The notes beneath the pieces are model-generated. The model was not told the origin of the DNA. It worked only from the letters and a program-made list of their open reading frames with translations, and did no database searches. A DNA stretch of 64,000 nt from Microcebus murinus (lineage: Eukaryota; Chordata; Mammalia; Primates; Cheirogaleidae), in the NCBI RefSeq assembly GCF_040939455.1, contig NC_134108.1, positions 83,434,001 through 83,498,000 on the forward strand. The letters are read 5' to 3'. How positions within the stretch are numbered: the stretch's first letter is position 1; each line of letters opens with the position of its first letter. The position numbers and the translations under genes were made by a program. This document shows, in pieces, positions 24,441 through 36,178 of the stretch.

Positions 24441-25315
24441 GCAACAATATAAAGTTGCCATTGTTATCTTCAGAATTGGATACAGACATCTCTCTTGAAT
24501 TGCTATTACAGTTTTCAAGGTGTAAGCCATATTTTTCAAAACTGTAATTATCTTTTGTGTCCCAAAGAAAGTAAATGACAGGAAAAGATTCAAATTTAGT
24601 TTGATTTTTTTTCTTCAAGGAAACAAGTCTTATGAGAGCTGTTATAAAAAAGCCAACTTGAGAAGTCAAGGATTCTCACTGGTGTTTTCAGGTCTTCCAT
24701 GTGATATATTCCTTTCTGCTAAATTGCTATTTTGAGAAATGAAAGTGCATTGTCTTAGCAGCATGGAGAGGATATTAAGAAGAATGGTTACTTAGGGGTA
24801 ATTGGAGAGGGTCAGCTTAATGAGTATGGCCAATTTGAGAGAGAATAGTGGGCTGGTGCCATTTACAATGAAGAAAAAGGAAAAAGTGGTAGAGAAATAG
24901 CAGAAATTCTCCACAAAACATTAATATTCTTTTGCTTTCCGGTTATAACAAAGTGTTGTGAGGACATTGAAATTCTTTTATTTAGACAAGTGTGTTTAAT
25001 TCCACCGTTGAATCTTGGCGAAGTTGAAGTTCAGCGCAGTTGAGGTAAGATGTTATTATGGCTTATGTGTTGAGTATCATTTTCAGCATATCTTTGGCTA
25101 AAATATGACAGAAGTCTAAACAAAATTATTAGATTAACAAAATTATTACAAAAATAAATACCACCTATAACTTTGCTAGGGTTTTTTTATGCGTATTTAT
25201 GTGTTTATAACTATGATCTTTATGCTACTATAAAATATTATTTTCAAAAAAGTAAAAAACAATTCTAGAAGACATGGCTATATTGACATCTTATTTAAAA
25301 ATATATATGATAATT
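24441..25315. other. Intergenic DNA, nothing recognised
   Basis: No repeat or gene signal recognised. Confidence 0.5.
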
Positions 25316-25708
25316 GTATTAGTTTCCTAGGGTTGCCATAACTAAGTATTACAGACTGGCTTAAATAACAGGCTTAAATAACAAAACCATTTTTTTTCTT
25401 ATAATTCTGGAGACAAGAAGTCAGAGATCAAACTGTCAGTAGGCTTGTTTTTTTCTGATACCTCTCTTTTAGGCTTGTAGATCTTTGTGTTTTCCTTGTG
25501 CTTTCACAGGTCTTCCTTTTGTGTATCCTGATCTCTTTATATAAGGAGACTAGTCATATTGGGTAGGACCCACTCTAACGACCTCATGTTCATTTAATTG
25601 CCTCTTTAAACAGTCTAGCGCCATATATAATCACTTTCTGAGGTACCTGGGGTTAATACTTCAGCACATAAAAATTTTTGAAAGATAGACACAAGTCAGC
25701 TCATAACA
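25316..25708 (-). mobile_element. ERVL-MaLR LTR (MST/MLT1 group)
   Basis: Reverse complement of a MaLR LTR: TTAGTTTCCTAGGGTTGCCA, ATTCTGGAGACAAGAAGTCA, TCACAGGTCTTCC, ATATAAGGAGACTAGTCATA, GACCTCATG and GAGGTACCTGGGGTTAATAC. A private 13-bp tandem duplication GGCTTAAATAACA occupies 25358-25370 and 25371-25383. Confidence 0.8.
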
Positions 25709-25715
25709 ATCTGAA

Positions 25716-26474
25716 ATATTTCCTTCTATAGATTAACATGATGTTTTGCCTAAAGATATCTTTCTTTTTACCTAACACAAAAATTATTTCTATAAGTAAT
25801 ACTCTTTATCTAGGTAGAAAAGATTATTTCTTAGCATATGTCAAAATCTAATTATTATATTTTATAAAACATGTAAACACATTATATTGATCAACATTTT
25901 CAAGAAAACATAATTAAATAAAATTTAAATCTAAAAGTATACTTTAGAATTTGAATTATGATCAAGTAATATTTATTCTAGCAGAACAAGACTGGGTTTG
26001 ATTCAGAAAATGTATCAACATAAGTTGTTAAGTGAACAAATTTAAGTATATATAAAACTATAACAAGTCACACCAAAGAAAATTTAGTAACCATTCCTAA
26101 ATTTAATTTCAAGTGAACAGCAAATGGAAGGAAATAAACTATGATAAAATACATTCTCCTAACCAAAAGCAATAAATAACTGAGAAATAATGAAGTTGCA
26201 ATGATTAAAATTGGAAAAGATAGAGGGATGTCTATTACTTTGGCCATTGTTTAACTAAAATCTGGAAGGATGTTGATGGTTTACAAAAACATATCCAGTT
26301 ATGATACTTTTCATAAGTCCTGAAGAGAATGACTCCCATATGAATGAACACTCTTAAGATGTCAAGTAATTTCTATGCCTTTGACCTCAGTTTTGTGTCC
26401 TAATAGCCACTTCTGGGAAAAAGAAAATAATATATTACATACTATAAGCATTCTATTTTATTCCAGTAACAACA
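25716..26474. other. Intergenic DNA, nothing recognised
   Basis: AT-rich. It may include unrecognisable L1M upstream of the next feature. Confidence 0.45.
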
Positions 26475-26900
26475 ATTACAATTTTTTTAAAATCCCATTT
26501 ACAACAATAGCAAAAATATAAAATGCCTAGGAAAATTATATAAAACATGTAGAGGACCTATACACATAAAACTATAAAATTATTAAAGTAACTAAGTGTA
26601 TCTCTAAGTTATATGGACAGGCATGTAATTTTCCAGGATTTGAAGGCAATATAAAAATACCAATCCTATTAAATTAATATAGAAATTTACTGAAATTGTA
26701 ACCATTGCTCACAAGTGGTTTCTTGGAATTGGTAAAAATGATTCATGAGTTAAAAAGGAGAAATACATTTCTGAGAATTTCAATTGAATTTTGAAATAAA
26801 AGGCTACATCAAATATTTAGAATCAAAATAAAGCTGGTGTAATGAAATCAATTATCACTGTGTAGTAATAGGCCAAATAGAATGGAGAAAAGATTCAATA
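26475..26900 (+). mobile_element. Ancient L1M ORF2 fragment
   Basis: AATCCCATTTACAACAATAG, ATGCCTAGGAAAATTATA, GTAGAGGACCTATACAC and AAATAAAGCTGGTGTAATG follow the old L1 ORF2 segment after the reverse transcriptase active site. No frame survives. Confidence 0.55.
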
Positions 26901-27884
26901 TCAGTGGGGAATAATGGTTGATTTATTTGAGCATACTTATTAAAATAAAACTAAAAATATTTAAAAAAATTTTTTAAATCATTGAAATTTTTTTCAATGA
27001 AGGCCTGATGAAGAAAGACAGAAAATACAAAAACCATAAAAATATTGTTAATTACCATTTTCTTCATGAAAGAAGAGCAAAATGAAATCAAAAGAAAATT
27101 TATACTCCAAATGAAATGCTTATACATAACATTAAGCAAAAAGTACAGTACAAAAAGATCACACAAAAAATCTTAAATAGACCTATTAGCAAAATGTTAA
27201 TTAGGCAATTCTTATTAAAAAGAAAAATATGTAAAAAAACCCAAATATTTGTACTTTGCATATATATTACTTTAAAATTATATTTTACTTTGTGTTTTAA
27301 TAATTTAACTTAAACCACAATAAAGCAAAGCTTATAAATAATTTTTTACCCTAAAAATATCAAGATAATTTGTATGCTGGTTTGATTAATTAAGAAAAGA
27401 TCAGTGATGTCATTGTTAGTGGGTTCAATATAACCAAGTTGATGGATGATTCAATTTTCTCTAAAATTATCCACGAATGCATGTAATTTTACACAAATGT
27501 CTAAATACCTTTCTGTAGTAATCCTAATCTCAAAAGTAAAAATTGCATTGCATAGTAGATTGAAATGAATTCATTGAGGTTAAAGTTCACAAAAACTTTT
27601 TACCAAAAAATAGCCCTGAAATCTCAATTAATGATGAGATATGTAATGTGTATAGATAAAATTAAAACAGAACTTTTTGGCTATTGGCAAGTGCTTTTCC
27701 TGTTCATGCAGCAACTGTGTTTTAAATTTGCCCATTTAACTGAGTGAATCTTTACAGTAAAAATATCTTAGTGAGTATAATGCAACTTATATATTTTCAA
27801 TTATATCTTCAGCCAAGGGTGAATCAGTATATTTGGCCATTTTTTTTCTATTTTCACATAACATAATTTTCATTAGTAGGACAT
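26901..27884. other. AT-rich DNA, nothing recognised
   Basis: May hold more decayed L1M, but nothing alignable by eye. Short opposite frames at 26951-27313 are chance frames in A/T runs. Confidence 0.4.
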
Positions 27885-29740
27885 TCAAATATCTTCTTTA
27901 TTGATACATAATAGTTGTACTTTTTATGGAGTACATGTTATATTTGAGTATATACAAACAACATGTAATGATCAAATCAGGGTAATTGGGATGTACATTA
28001 CCTCAAAAATGTTTCTTTTCTTTGTGTTGGGTATATTTCAAATTTACCTTTCTAGCTATTTTGAGATATACTATAAATTCTTGGTAACTATAGTCACCCT
28101 ATTATATTGCCAAACACTAGATCTTATTCCTTCTATCTCACTGAATTTTTGTAACTGTTAACCAACTTCTCTCCATACCCTTCTCTCCACTGTAATTCCC
28201 TGCTTCTGATGGCCACCTTTGCACTCATTACTTTTGTGACATACTTTTTATGATGCCCACATATGAGTGAAATCATGTGATATTTGTCGTAGCGTGTCTG
28301 CCTTATTATACTTAACATAGTGCTCTCCAGTTCATCTTGCTGTAGAAGATAGGATTTCATTTTTCTCATGGCAGAGTAATAGTCCATTGTGTATATACAC
28401 TGCATTTTCTTTATCTATTCATCTGTTGGCGGACACCTAGGTAGATTCCGTATGTTGGCTATTGTGAATAGTGCTGCATGGCAGTGCAGATATCTCTTTG
28501 ATATACTGATTTTCTTTCTTTTTGATATATGCTCAACAGTGGGATTTCTGGATCATATGGTAGCTCTATGTTTAATTTTTTGAAAAATCTCCTTACTATT
28601 ATCTGTAGGGTTTGTACTAATTTGCATTCCCACTAACAGTGTATGAGCATTCTCCATTCTCCATACTCTCATGAGCATCTGTTATTTACTGTCTTTTTGA
28701 TAATGGTCATTTTAAATGAAGTGAGAAGATATCTAATTGTGGTTTTGATTAGAATTCTCCTTATGATTAGTGATGTTGAGTGTTTTTTCATATACCTTTG
28801 GGCCATGTCTTCTATTAAGAATGTCTATTTAGATCTTTTGCCCATTTTTTAATCTGATTTTTTTTCTATTGCATTGTTTGAGATTTTTACATATTCCAGG
28901 TATTAATACTGTGTCAAATAGATAATTTGTAAAAATTTTTTTTCATTGTGTCACTTGTGTTTTCACTTTGTTTATTGTTGTATTTGCTGTGTATAAAATT
29001 TTTAGCTTGAAATGAACTCATTTGTCTATTTTTGCTTCGGTTGCCTTTGCTTTTGAGGTCTTACTAAAAAGTCTACCAAGATCAATGTCCTGATGTGTTT
29101 CCCCAAAGTTTTTTTTTCATAATTTTATAGTTCCAGGTCCTACATTTAAGTCTTTAATCCGTTGTAGTTGATTTTTTCATATGATGACAGACAAGATTCC
29201 AGTTTCATTATTCTGCATATAGATATCCAGTCTTCCCAGAAACATGTATTGAAGACATTTTCCTTTCCCCAATGTGTTTTTGGCATCTTTCTTGAAAATT
29301 AAGTGGCTGTAAATTGTGGATTTATTTTTGGATTTGCCTTTCTATTCCATTAATCTAATTCCATTAATTGTGTTTGTTTTTAGGCCAGTATCATGCTTTT
29401 CTGGCTACCTTAGCTTTGTAGTACATTTTGAAGTTAGTGAGCATGATGCCTCCAGCTTTGTTTTTTTGTTTCTGGTTGCTTTAGCTACGCTGGGTTTATT
29501 ATGGCTCCCTACAAAATTTTGGATTGTTTTATCTATTTCTGTGAAGAATATAACTGGTATTTTTATAGGGGTTGCATTGAATTTGTAGATCACTTTGAGT
29601 GGTAGGGACATTTGAACAATATTAATTCTTCCAATCAATGAACATGGGATATCTTTGCATTTTTTGGTGTCCTCTTCAATTTTTTTCATCAGTGTTTTGT
29701 GGTTTTCATTTTTAAAATCTTTTGCTTATTTGGTTAAATT
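27885..29740 (-). mobile_element. L1 (older primate/MA type), 3' UTR and ORF2 end
   Basis: Read in reverse, it contains the 3' UTR (TTGTGTTGGGTATATTTC, AACTATAGTCACCCTATT, CACTAGATCTTATTCC), the ORF2 C-terminus (GATATTTGTCGTAGC; GCTATTGTGAATAGTGCTGC) and, at 29405-29689, a 94-residue ORF2 remnant starting MKKIEEDTKKCKDIPC. Its 5' side ends at 29740 and passes directly into an inverted ORF2 piece, the signature of twin priming. Confidence 0.8.
29405..29689 (-). pseudogene. L1 ORF2 remnant downstream of the RT core
   Basis: The 94-residue frame contains KDIPCSLIGRINIVQMSLPL and VIYKFNATPIKIPVIFF, the L1 ORF2 segment after the reverse transcriptase active site (family form: K-x-IPCSWIGRINI-x-KM). 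ORF2p is the endonuclease/reverse transcriptase of L1. Here the frame is a fragment with no catalytic residues and breaks on both sides. Confidence 0.75.
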
Positions 29741-29741
29741 G

Positions 29742-29911
29742 TTCCAAAAACTTAAAGAAGAACTAGTACAAATTCTACTCAAGAGATTCCAAAAATTAAA
29801 GAGAAGGAACTACATTCAAACTCATTCAATGGGCCCAACATTATCTCAAGATACCTAATGATATCAAATTCAGACAAAGACATAACAAATACCAGCAAAC
29901 TATAGGCCACA
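29742..29911 (+). mobile_element. Inverted 5' piece of the preceding L1
   Basis: Plus-strand ORF2 text, TTCCAAAAACTTAAAGAAGA then ACATTCAAACTCATTCAATG and ACTATAGGCCA. This is the RT-domain part (family protein text LFQK-x-EEE...NSF) lying 5' of the section at 29405-29689. Orientation flips at 29741. Confidence 0.7.
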
Positions 29912-30295
29912 TTTTGTTAATCCACTCATGAATTGATGAACACTTGGGTTGATTCCACATCTTTGCAATAGTGAATTGTGCTGCAATAAACTTTGGGTAC
30001 AGATGTCCTTTTGATAAAATGGCCTCTTTTCCTCTGGGTAGATAGCCAGTAGTGAGATTCCTGGATTCCATGGTAGGATTACTTTTAGTTCTTTGAAAAA
30101 TCTCCATACTATTTTCCATAAAGGAAGTACTAATTTGCAGCCCAACTAACAGCATATAAGCATTTCTTTATATCTGCATCCACACCAGCATCTATTGTTT
30201 TTGGACTTTTTAATAAAAGCCTTTTAACAGTGTTAAGGTGATATCTCATTGTGGTTTTAATTTGCATTTCTCTGCTGACCAGTGATGTTGAACAC
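29905..30295 (-). mobile_element. Second L1 ORF2 C-terminal piece, reversed again
   Basis: CCACATTTTGTTAATCCACT, then GAATTGTGCTGCAATAAACT, GGTAGATAGCCAGTAGTGAG and TGGTTTTAATTTGCATTTCT. This repeats part of the ORF2 region already present at 28380-28780, so it comes from a different L1 copy. There is no poly(T) at its left edge. Confidence 0.7.
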
Positions 30296-30310
30296 TGAAT
30301 ATTTTATTTT

Positions 30311-30537
30311 AGTTCCGGACCAGGTATAAGCAAACAGTGACTTCACAGGGTGTATCCAGCCAGCAATTTGCTTTAGTCTGGCCTAACAGCTAAGAGTGTT
30401 TTTTCATATTTAAAGTACTGTAAAAACAAAAACAAAAAAATGTAAAATGGAAGATAAATATACTACAGAAGTATATGGACTAAAAAGCCTAAAATATTTA
30501 CTACTTGACTCTTTATAGAAAAAAAAATTACCAACTT
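30311..30537 (-). mobile_element. hAT-Charlie type repeat (MER58-like)
   Basis: GGTATAAGCAAACAGTGAC and, at the right, AAGCCTAAAATATTTACTAC then TTTATAGAAAAA. The family pattern in reverse is GCCTAAAATATTTACTATCTGG-CCCTTTACAGAAAAAG. The middle is partly deleted. Confidence 0.45.
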
Positions 30538-30670
30538 CTTTCTTAAATAAATATTTTATTATTCACCACATTGAAGCTCAATTATTTTCAAAAGTTTATA
30601 AACATTACATCTTATTTATATGTTGATATCATTATGATTTCCACACAATTAATATAAAGATTATAAAAAT

Positions 30671-30736
30671 CTTCAGGCTCTTTTCATAGTTGAAAAGAGC
30701 CTGAAGTCTCAACTATGTTGAGTCTCAACTATGTTG
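30671..30736. repeat. Perfect 16-bp hairpin joined to a 16-bp tandem duplication
   Basis: Arms CTTCAGGCTCTTTTCA (30671-30686) and TGAAAAGAGCCTGAAG (30691-30706) are perfect inverted repeats around the loop TAGT. AGTCTCAACTATGTTG follows twice in tandem (30705-30720, 30721-30736). Each unit contains TCAACTATG, the reverse complement of CATAGTTGA (30685-30693) spanning the loop. A transcription terminator is not a likely role in this context. Confidence 0.95.
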
Positions 30737-30774
30737 CAACATTCAAATAGCAAATACTTGTCATCCAATGCAGT

Positions 30775-30955
30775 GTAGTACCAGTTTGTAACTGAGTGAA
30801 TTACTCTAGCCAAAGCTTCATTTTCCTCATCTGCAGCATGGGGATGATACCAATAACCTCTAGTTGGTGTTTTGAAGTTTATTGAAATAATATAGTAAAA
30901 TTAGTTAATACAGTGACTCAAACATAGGAAGTATCCCATTAATGTCAGTTTTGCT
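30775..30955 (+). mobile_element. MIR SINE
   Basis: TTCATTTTCCTCATCTGCAG, CATGGGGATGATACC and TAATACAGTGACTCAAACAT follow the MIR core and 3' part. Confidence 0.7.
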
Positions 30956-31338
30956 TCCTTCTTTTTGCATTTCATGCAATTTATGTATTCATTTAAATTA
31001 GATATTACAAAAAACTATAAAAAATACAGCTCAAAGCAGGAGTGATTGAAAGTAGCACCTTTTGTACATTGCAAAAAAATTTAAAAAATAGTGCTAATGA
31101 CAAAATGTAATTGTATTTATTATATTAAAATTAAAAAGTTGATTATATGACTAATGTACAGTATTTAATTCATATAGGTAAAATTGGAATATTTTGAAAT
31201 TATTCTGGTCAATAAATTCATATATTTGAGAGACCTAAATTTACCTATAATCTTAGCCACTCTTAGTATGGAGAAAAATTCTCTTAGTGCTTCAGTCATT
31301 GTTAAACTGTGTATGGAATAATAATTAATGACAATAAT
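30956..31338. other. Intergenic DNA, nothing recognised
   Basis: AT-rich spacer between two MIR copies of opposite orientation. Confidence 0.5.
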
Positions 31339-31594
31339 TGCTCACAATTGTTAAATACTTACATATTAGTCTCATGCTGTACAAAATATGTTTCATGCAT
31401 TATTGCACTTAATCTTCAAATATCCTTTGAATTAAGTATTATTATCCTCATTTCAAAGATGAGAGAACTGAAGCTTAACAAGTAGAGGTGATTTGCCCTG
31501 GATCTCACAGCTATTAACTGATTTAGTCACAGAATTCAAACAAAAGCAATCTGACTCAAAAGCTGTGCTCTTCACCACTACGTCAAACCATTGC
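31339..31594 (-). mobile_element. MIR SINE
   Basis: ATTATCCTCATTTCAAAGAT, GAGAACTGAAGCTTAACAAG and GATCTCACAGCTATTAAC, then TCTGACTC and TGTGCTCTTCACCACTA. This is the full MIR order in reverse. Confidence 0.8.
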
Positions 31595-34240
31595 CGAATA
31601 GATAGCAATATACCAATAGTAAATTTGACGTTGTTTGTTAAAGCTCATTACAAATTTTCGACAGTCGGCTAATTTTAAATTGTTTGGCCATAAGATTATG
31701 GGGAAACTTAGGAGAGACGAGAAAAATGATTTACAACATTTGAAATAATTCTAGGCATATTGAGAAGAATGAGGCAGAGCAGAAAACACAATTATAAAAT
31801 GATAGTAGGAAAGCATAGAAGAGTTTTTTATTGTTGTTATTTGTTTTTAAAAATTGGTTAGTAGGGTATTCTTTAAGGCATAAAGAAACACGACAAATCA
31901 AACATCTATTTTTAATTTCTACTTTTATATAGGGAAAATCGATTTTCAAACACCCAGAGGAAACTATTATATCGTTTCAGTAAATGTATTTATCCCACAG
32001 ATTACTTCTAGCTATTTTTATAGAAAATAAATAATTCCTTGTCAGCCAGTTACTCCATGAAAATGTCCCAAATGACAAAATTTGTTTTGTCCTCATAACT
32101 GTACTCAGATAGTGAAAAGTAATTATTACTAATTTTCAATCATAAACAGCTTAAGTGACTTTTTAAAATAAGGACACTAATAGGATGTTGAAAGTAATAA
32201 CGTTATTTGTGGATTTTACAAAAAAATATTTATAATATTAGTCTGCCCGGTTAATTTTCTGGCTTATAGAGACATCAGGTCAAATGGTGAAACTTAGGTA
32301 TACATTAATTAATATTAGTAGGCTTTGGAATAGTGTCTACTCTCCAGACTATTTCAAGGATTTGGCACATCTCATTTTGAGATGTTAAGAAATAATAACC
32401 AAGTTAAGGAAGTTCTCTAGAACTGAAGCAATCCCAGCTGATTTTGAAGTATGAATTTTGTTCAAGAAATAATTGCTTTGCTCTTGCCTCACTCTATATT
32501 TAGCAATTACTACCAAAATATGAGAAATAATCCCACAAACTATTTTAGTAAGAAGTTAATTCCATACAGAGCAAGATAAAGGGTTTTCAGGGATTCTCAC
32601 ATTATTTAAAAACCTAGCAAAAACAATAGCAAAAATTATCAGTCTTCTTCTTCTTTCCACTGCCTGGCTATAGTTTTTACCATCCTTTGCAACAAAGGGC
32701 AAATAAGTTTTTATTTCTTAATTAAAGACAATCATATATTTTATGAAGTACTTAATGTAACAGCAGTATTAAAGATTAAGATTAATATAATAACATATAA
32801 TCATGCTTAGAATCATTTTAAAAGCATAGCAGAAACAAGTAATGGAATTTAAAATCATATTCAATGGGAGTAAAGGATTTAGAGTTATGTGATTTGGAAT
32901 GAGACGCTTGGTAACTAGAGGTTAAATCAAATGAATTACACAAACGTAAAGGATACTCAGCAGAGAATCACAGTAAGAAAGTTATATATTAGTTCTTAAA
33001 GTTATGAATAGAGATCTAAAATAATTTTCTTCTATCGATGTCTTAGTTGATCAATGAGGTTTGGTATAAATGTTCTAGCTAAGATGACAAAAAGCTATTA
33101 TTCTGTAACCTATTATTGTTTCATAGCAACAAAAAATAGAGCTATCTCAATATGATATTTTGAGTAACCTCAAATGTAAAGAGATATAATATTGTTATAT
33201 CAGATGCTGAATTTATTTAAATAATGAGAATAAATTTAAAATTTTATCTCAATGAGAAGCCAAGCTCATGGAATTATTTAACTCTAATTAAGGTAGTTTT
33301 ACTACATTTCTACGTATGACTAGAACTCAAGAAAGGAAGATTAAAGTTTCCATAAATACCATTTTTATTTGTTCTTATTTTATCATTATGAATAATATTA
33401 TTAGGTATAAAGAGTGAAAAATTCTCTCAAGAAAATTACTAAGGGTAATTGCACCAAAAGTGTAGGCAGACAAACAAGCAGGGAAGACATACAACACTTA
33501 TCAATGTAAGTAATGCAATTACATAATTACTATTTTTAATTCATGATATGGTTTATCAAATATAAAATATTTGAAGGGATAAGCAAATTTTTTTGTAAAA
33601 TAAGTATTGAAAGTCAAAGTCTATTAGTGGGAAAGATATCAATAAGTTATGTGGCTCAGTACCATTAGGTTTATAAAAATAGAGATTTTTCACTTTAGGT
33701 ACCTAAAGCCTGAAATTTGTCGTAAATCATCCTAAGTTTCACTTAAACACATTATTGCTTTAAGTATCAGAAGATCACAGGAAACATCTTGTCACATTGT
33801 CCATTTCTAGAACTAATCATGTAAAGAAGGGTATTATTATCACAAGAGTTAATTCATAACCAAGACAGTTCCAATCTTATTTTAGTTCCAACTCAATTCA
33901 AATAGAGATCCAGCTAATATTGAAAGAAATCATATTTTTGGTGTTCTCTCAAGCTTGCAGAACTTCTCACCAAAAGAAGAACTAAGTTTGTGCTGCCTAA
34001 AAGTTTGTTTTCATTTTAATAATTCCCGTTAGAATGTCATTAGTAAATTAAAACAAGCAAACAAAATAAAAACAAAAACAAAAGTAAGAATTATCCAGGT
34101 CACTAAACTAGTAAATTCTAAAACTGGCTTAAATGACTTATTGAAATTATAGGTATGAATTTAACTTCATTTATCTTCTGGGACATAGTAAAAAGGTACT
34201 GTCTATAGAGATTAAATAATAGTTAAAAATATTCTCTTCT
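31595..34240. other. 2.6 kb intergenic DNA, nothing recognised
   Basis: No interspersed repeat, RNA gene or coding frame was identified. A-rich CAAACAAAAT-type patch at 34053-34085. Confidence 0.5.
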
Positions 34241-34395
34241 TTTGAACCACTTCTGAATGCCAGGTACTAATCTAAGTGTTAGTCTTGCAAAGATAATAAG
34301 AAAGATCTTAATTGCACTCTCATGGAGCTCATTTTCTCATCATGTAGATAGTTAATCTCTAGAATAACACCATGTAACTGAGGCAAAGTACAATG
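34241..34395 (-). mobile_element. L2 LINE 3' fragment
   Basis: GCCAGGTACTAATCTAAGTG, GCAAAGATAATAAG and CACTCTCATGGAGCTCATTT follow the reversed L2 end. Confidence 0.6.
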
Positions 34396-34844
34396 CTCTT
34401 AGATCACATGAAATGGACCCCTACACCAAATCTCTGAGTTGTGAGATGAGGGAGTTATAATGTGTTTGCTAGAATACCTCTAAAGAAATTTTTCAATAAA
34501 GAATCTATTGTATAACAAGAATCCCAGCCAAAGTGATCATGATACAATAGAGCATATAAAGGGAGATTAATACACAGAAAGATGAGTTATCACAAATAAA
34601 CAGAATTCTGCTTAGTAATGGTCTCATATGACCTGTTAAGGAGATTTGGTTTTATCTAAAGAATAAATTAGGATGCCATTAAACAGCTTATGTTTAAGCA
34701 GGTGATTAAGGTGATTTGAAAATGCATACTTTATAGTTTTTATATTTATAGCATAGGGTTTATTCTAATATATCAAATCTTTGGGGGTATATTTAGATGT
34801 GGCACTTGATGCAATGTAACAGATAAATATTGATTTTAGAATAG

Positions 34845-35302
34845 GATTTACTTTTTAGAGAAATTTTAGGTTCACAGAAAAATAAAGCAGGAAGAATAGA
34901 AATTTCCCATATACTCACTACCTCCACATATGTATAACTTCTTCTATTATCAGCAACCCTCACCAGAGTGGTGCATTTGTTACCATTAATGTACCTATAT
35001 TGACCTATCAAATTCAACCAAAGTCCACAGTTTGCATTAATGTTCACTCTTGGGATTTTACATTCTATAAATTTAGACAAATGTATAATGACACATATAT
35101 ACCATCATAGTATCATATAGAGTAAAACACCACTTGCTCTATTCATCTCTCTCTACCCTAACCCATGGCAGCTAATAATCTTTTTACTTCTTTCATAGTT
35201 TTGCCTTTTCCAGAATGTCATATAGTTGGAATTATATGCTATGTAGCTTTTCAAGTTGCCTTCTTTCATTCTGAAATATGCACTTAAGATTGCTCTATCT
35301 CA
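34845..35302 (-). mobile_element. Old L1M, 3' UTR side (interrupted)
   Basis: AGAGAAATTTTAGGTTCACA, AATTTCCCATATACTCACTA, CATTAATGTACCTATATTGA and CATTCTATAAATTTAGACAA are an L1M 3' UTR in reverse. The element resumes at 35907 after a younger L1 inserted inside it. Confidence 0.7.
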
Positions 35303-35666
35303 CTTTTTTTAATTTTTATTTTTTTTAATGTCAACATATTATGGGGGTACAAATGTTTAGGTTATGTATAGTGCCTTTGCCCCACATGAGTCAGAGATTC
35401 AAGCATGTCTATTCCCCAGATGGTGGGTACTGTGCCCATTAAGTGTGTACCATCCCTCCTCTCCCCTCCCTCCTGCTGGATGAATGCTATTACTGCATAT
35501 GCACTTGAGTGTTGATCAGTAAATATCAATTTTATGATGAGTACATGTGGTGCTTTTTCTTCCATTCTTGTAATAATTCACTTAGTAGAATGTGTTCCAG
35601 CTCCATTTAGCATAGTACAAGAGGTTCTGTATCATCATTATTTTTGTGGCTGAGTAGAATTCCATG

Positions 35667-35723
<57 letters not shown>

Positions 35724-35906
35724 ATTGTATTAATCCACTCCTGTAGTGATGGGCACTTCAGTTGTTTCCACATGTTTGCAATTGTAAATTGTGCTGCTAC
35801 CATTTGATCCAGCAATCCCATTTCTAGGCATCTACCCAAAAGAACAAAAGACATTCTATAAAAAAGGCATCTGCACTAGAATGCTCCATACCTCTTAATG
35901 ACTTAA
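35303..35906 (-). mobile_element. Young lemur-type L1 with twin-priming inversion, nested in L1M
   Basis: A T-rich tail (35303-35334) and TATTATGGGGGTACAAATG start the reversed 3' end. ORF2 end text runs to GTGCTGC at 35797. From 35798 the orientation flips: TACCATTTGATCCAGCAATC and GCATCTACCCAAAAGAAC read on the plus strand. TATCTCA at 35296-35302 and 35907-35913 is the probable target duplication. A GT/AT microsatellite (35667-35720) lies inside. Confidence 0.8.
35667..35720. repeat. (GT)n-(AT)n microsatellite inside the L1
   Basis: Follows TTCCATGG directly, with about six GT and about twenty AT units. Confidence 0.95.
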
Positions 35907-36178
35907 TATCTCATTTCTTTTCAATACTGAAAAAAGATTCCATTTTATGATAGTTTCATATTTTATTTATCCATTCACCTACTGAAGGGCATCTTGGTTG
36001 GTTTCACATTTCAGCAGTTATGAAAAAGCTGCTATATGTCCATGTGAAGATTTTCATGTGGATATAAGTTTTCAACTCCTTTGAGTAAATACCAATATGT
36101 GTGAATGCTAGGTCATGTGGTAAGAATATGCTCCGTTTTATAAGAAACTATAAAACTGTCTTTCAAATTGGTTGCTAT
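35907..36178 (-). mobile_element. Old L1M, continuation
   Basis: ATTTCTTTTCAATACTG, TTTATTTATCCATTCACCTA, AGGGCATCTTGGTTGG, AAGTTTTCAACTCCTTTGAG and GTGGTAAGAATATGCTCC resume the L1M ORF2 end exactly where the left piece stopped. Confidence 0.75.

Noticed and set aside
30671..30706. Hairpin as a rho-independent terminator or microRNA precursor
   Set aside because: The context is primate intergenic DNA, so a bacterial terminator makes no sense. A 16-bp stem with a 4-base loop is too short for a typical microRNA precursor.
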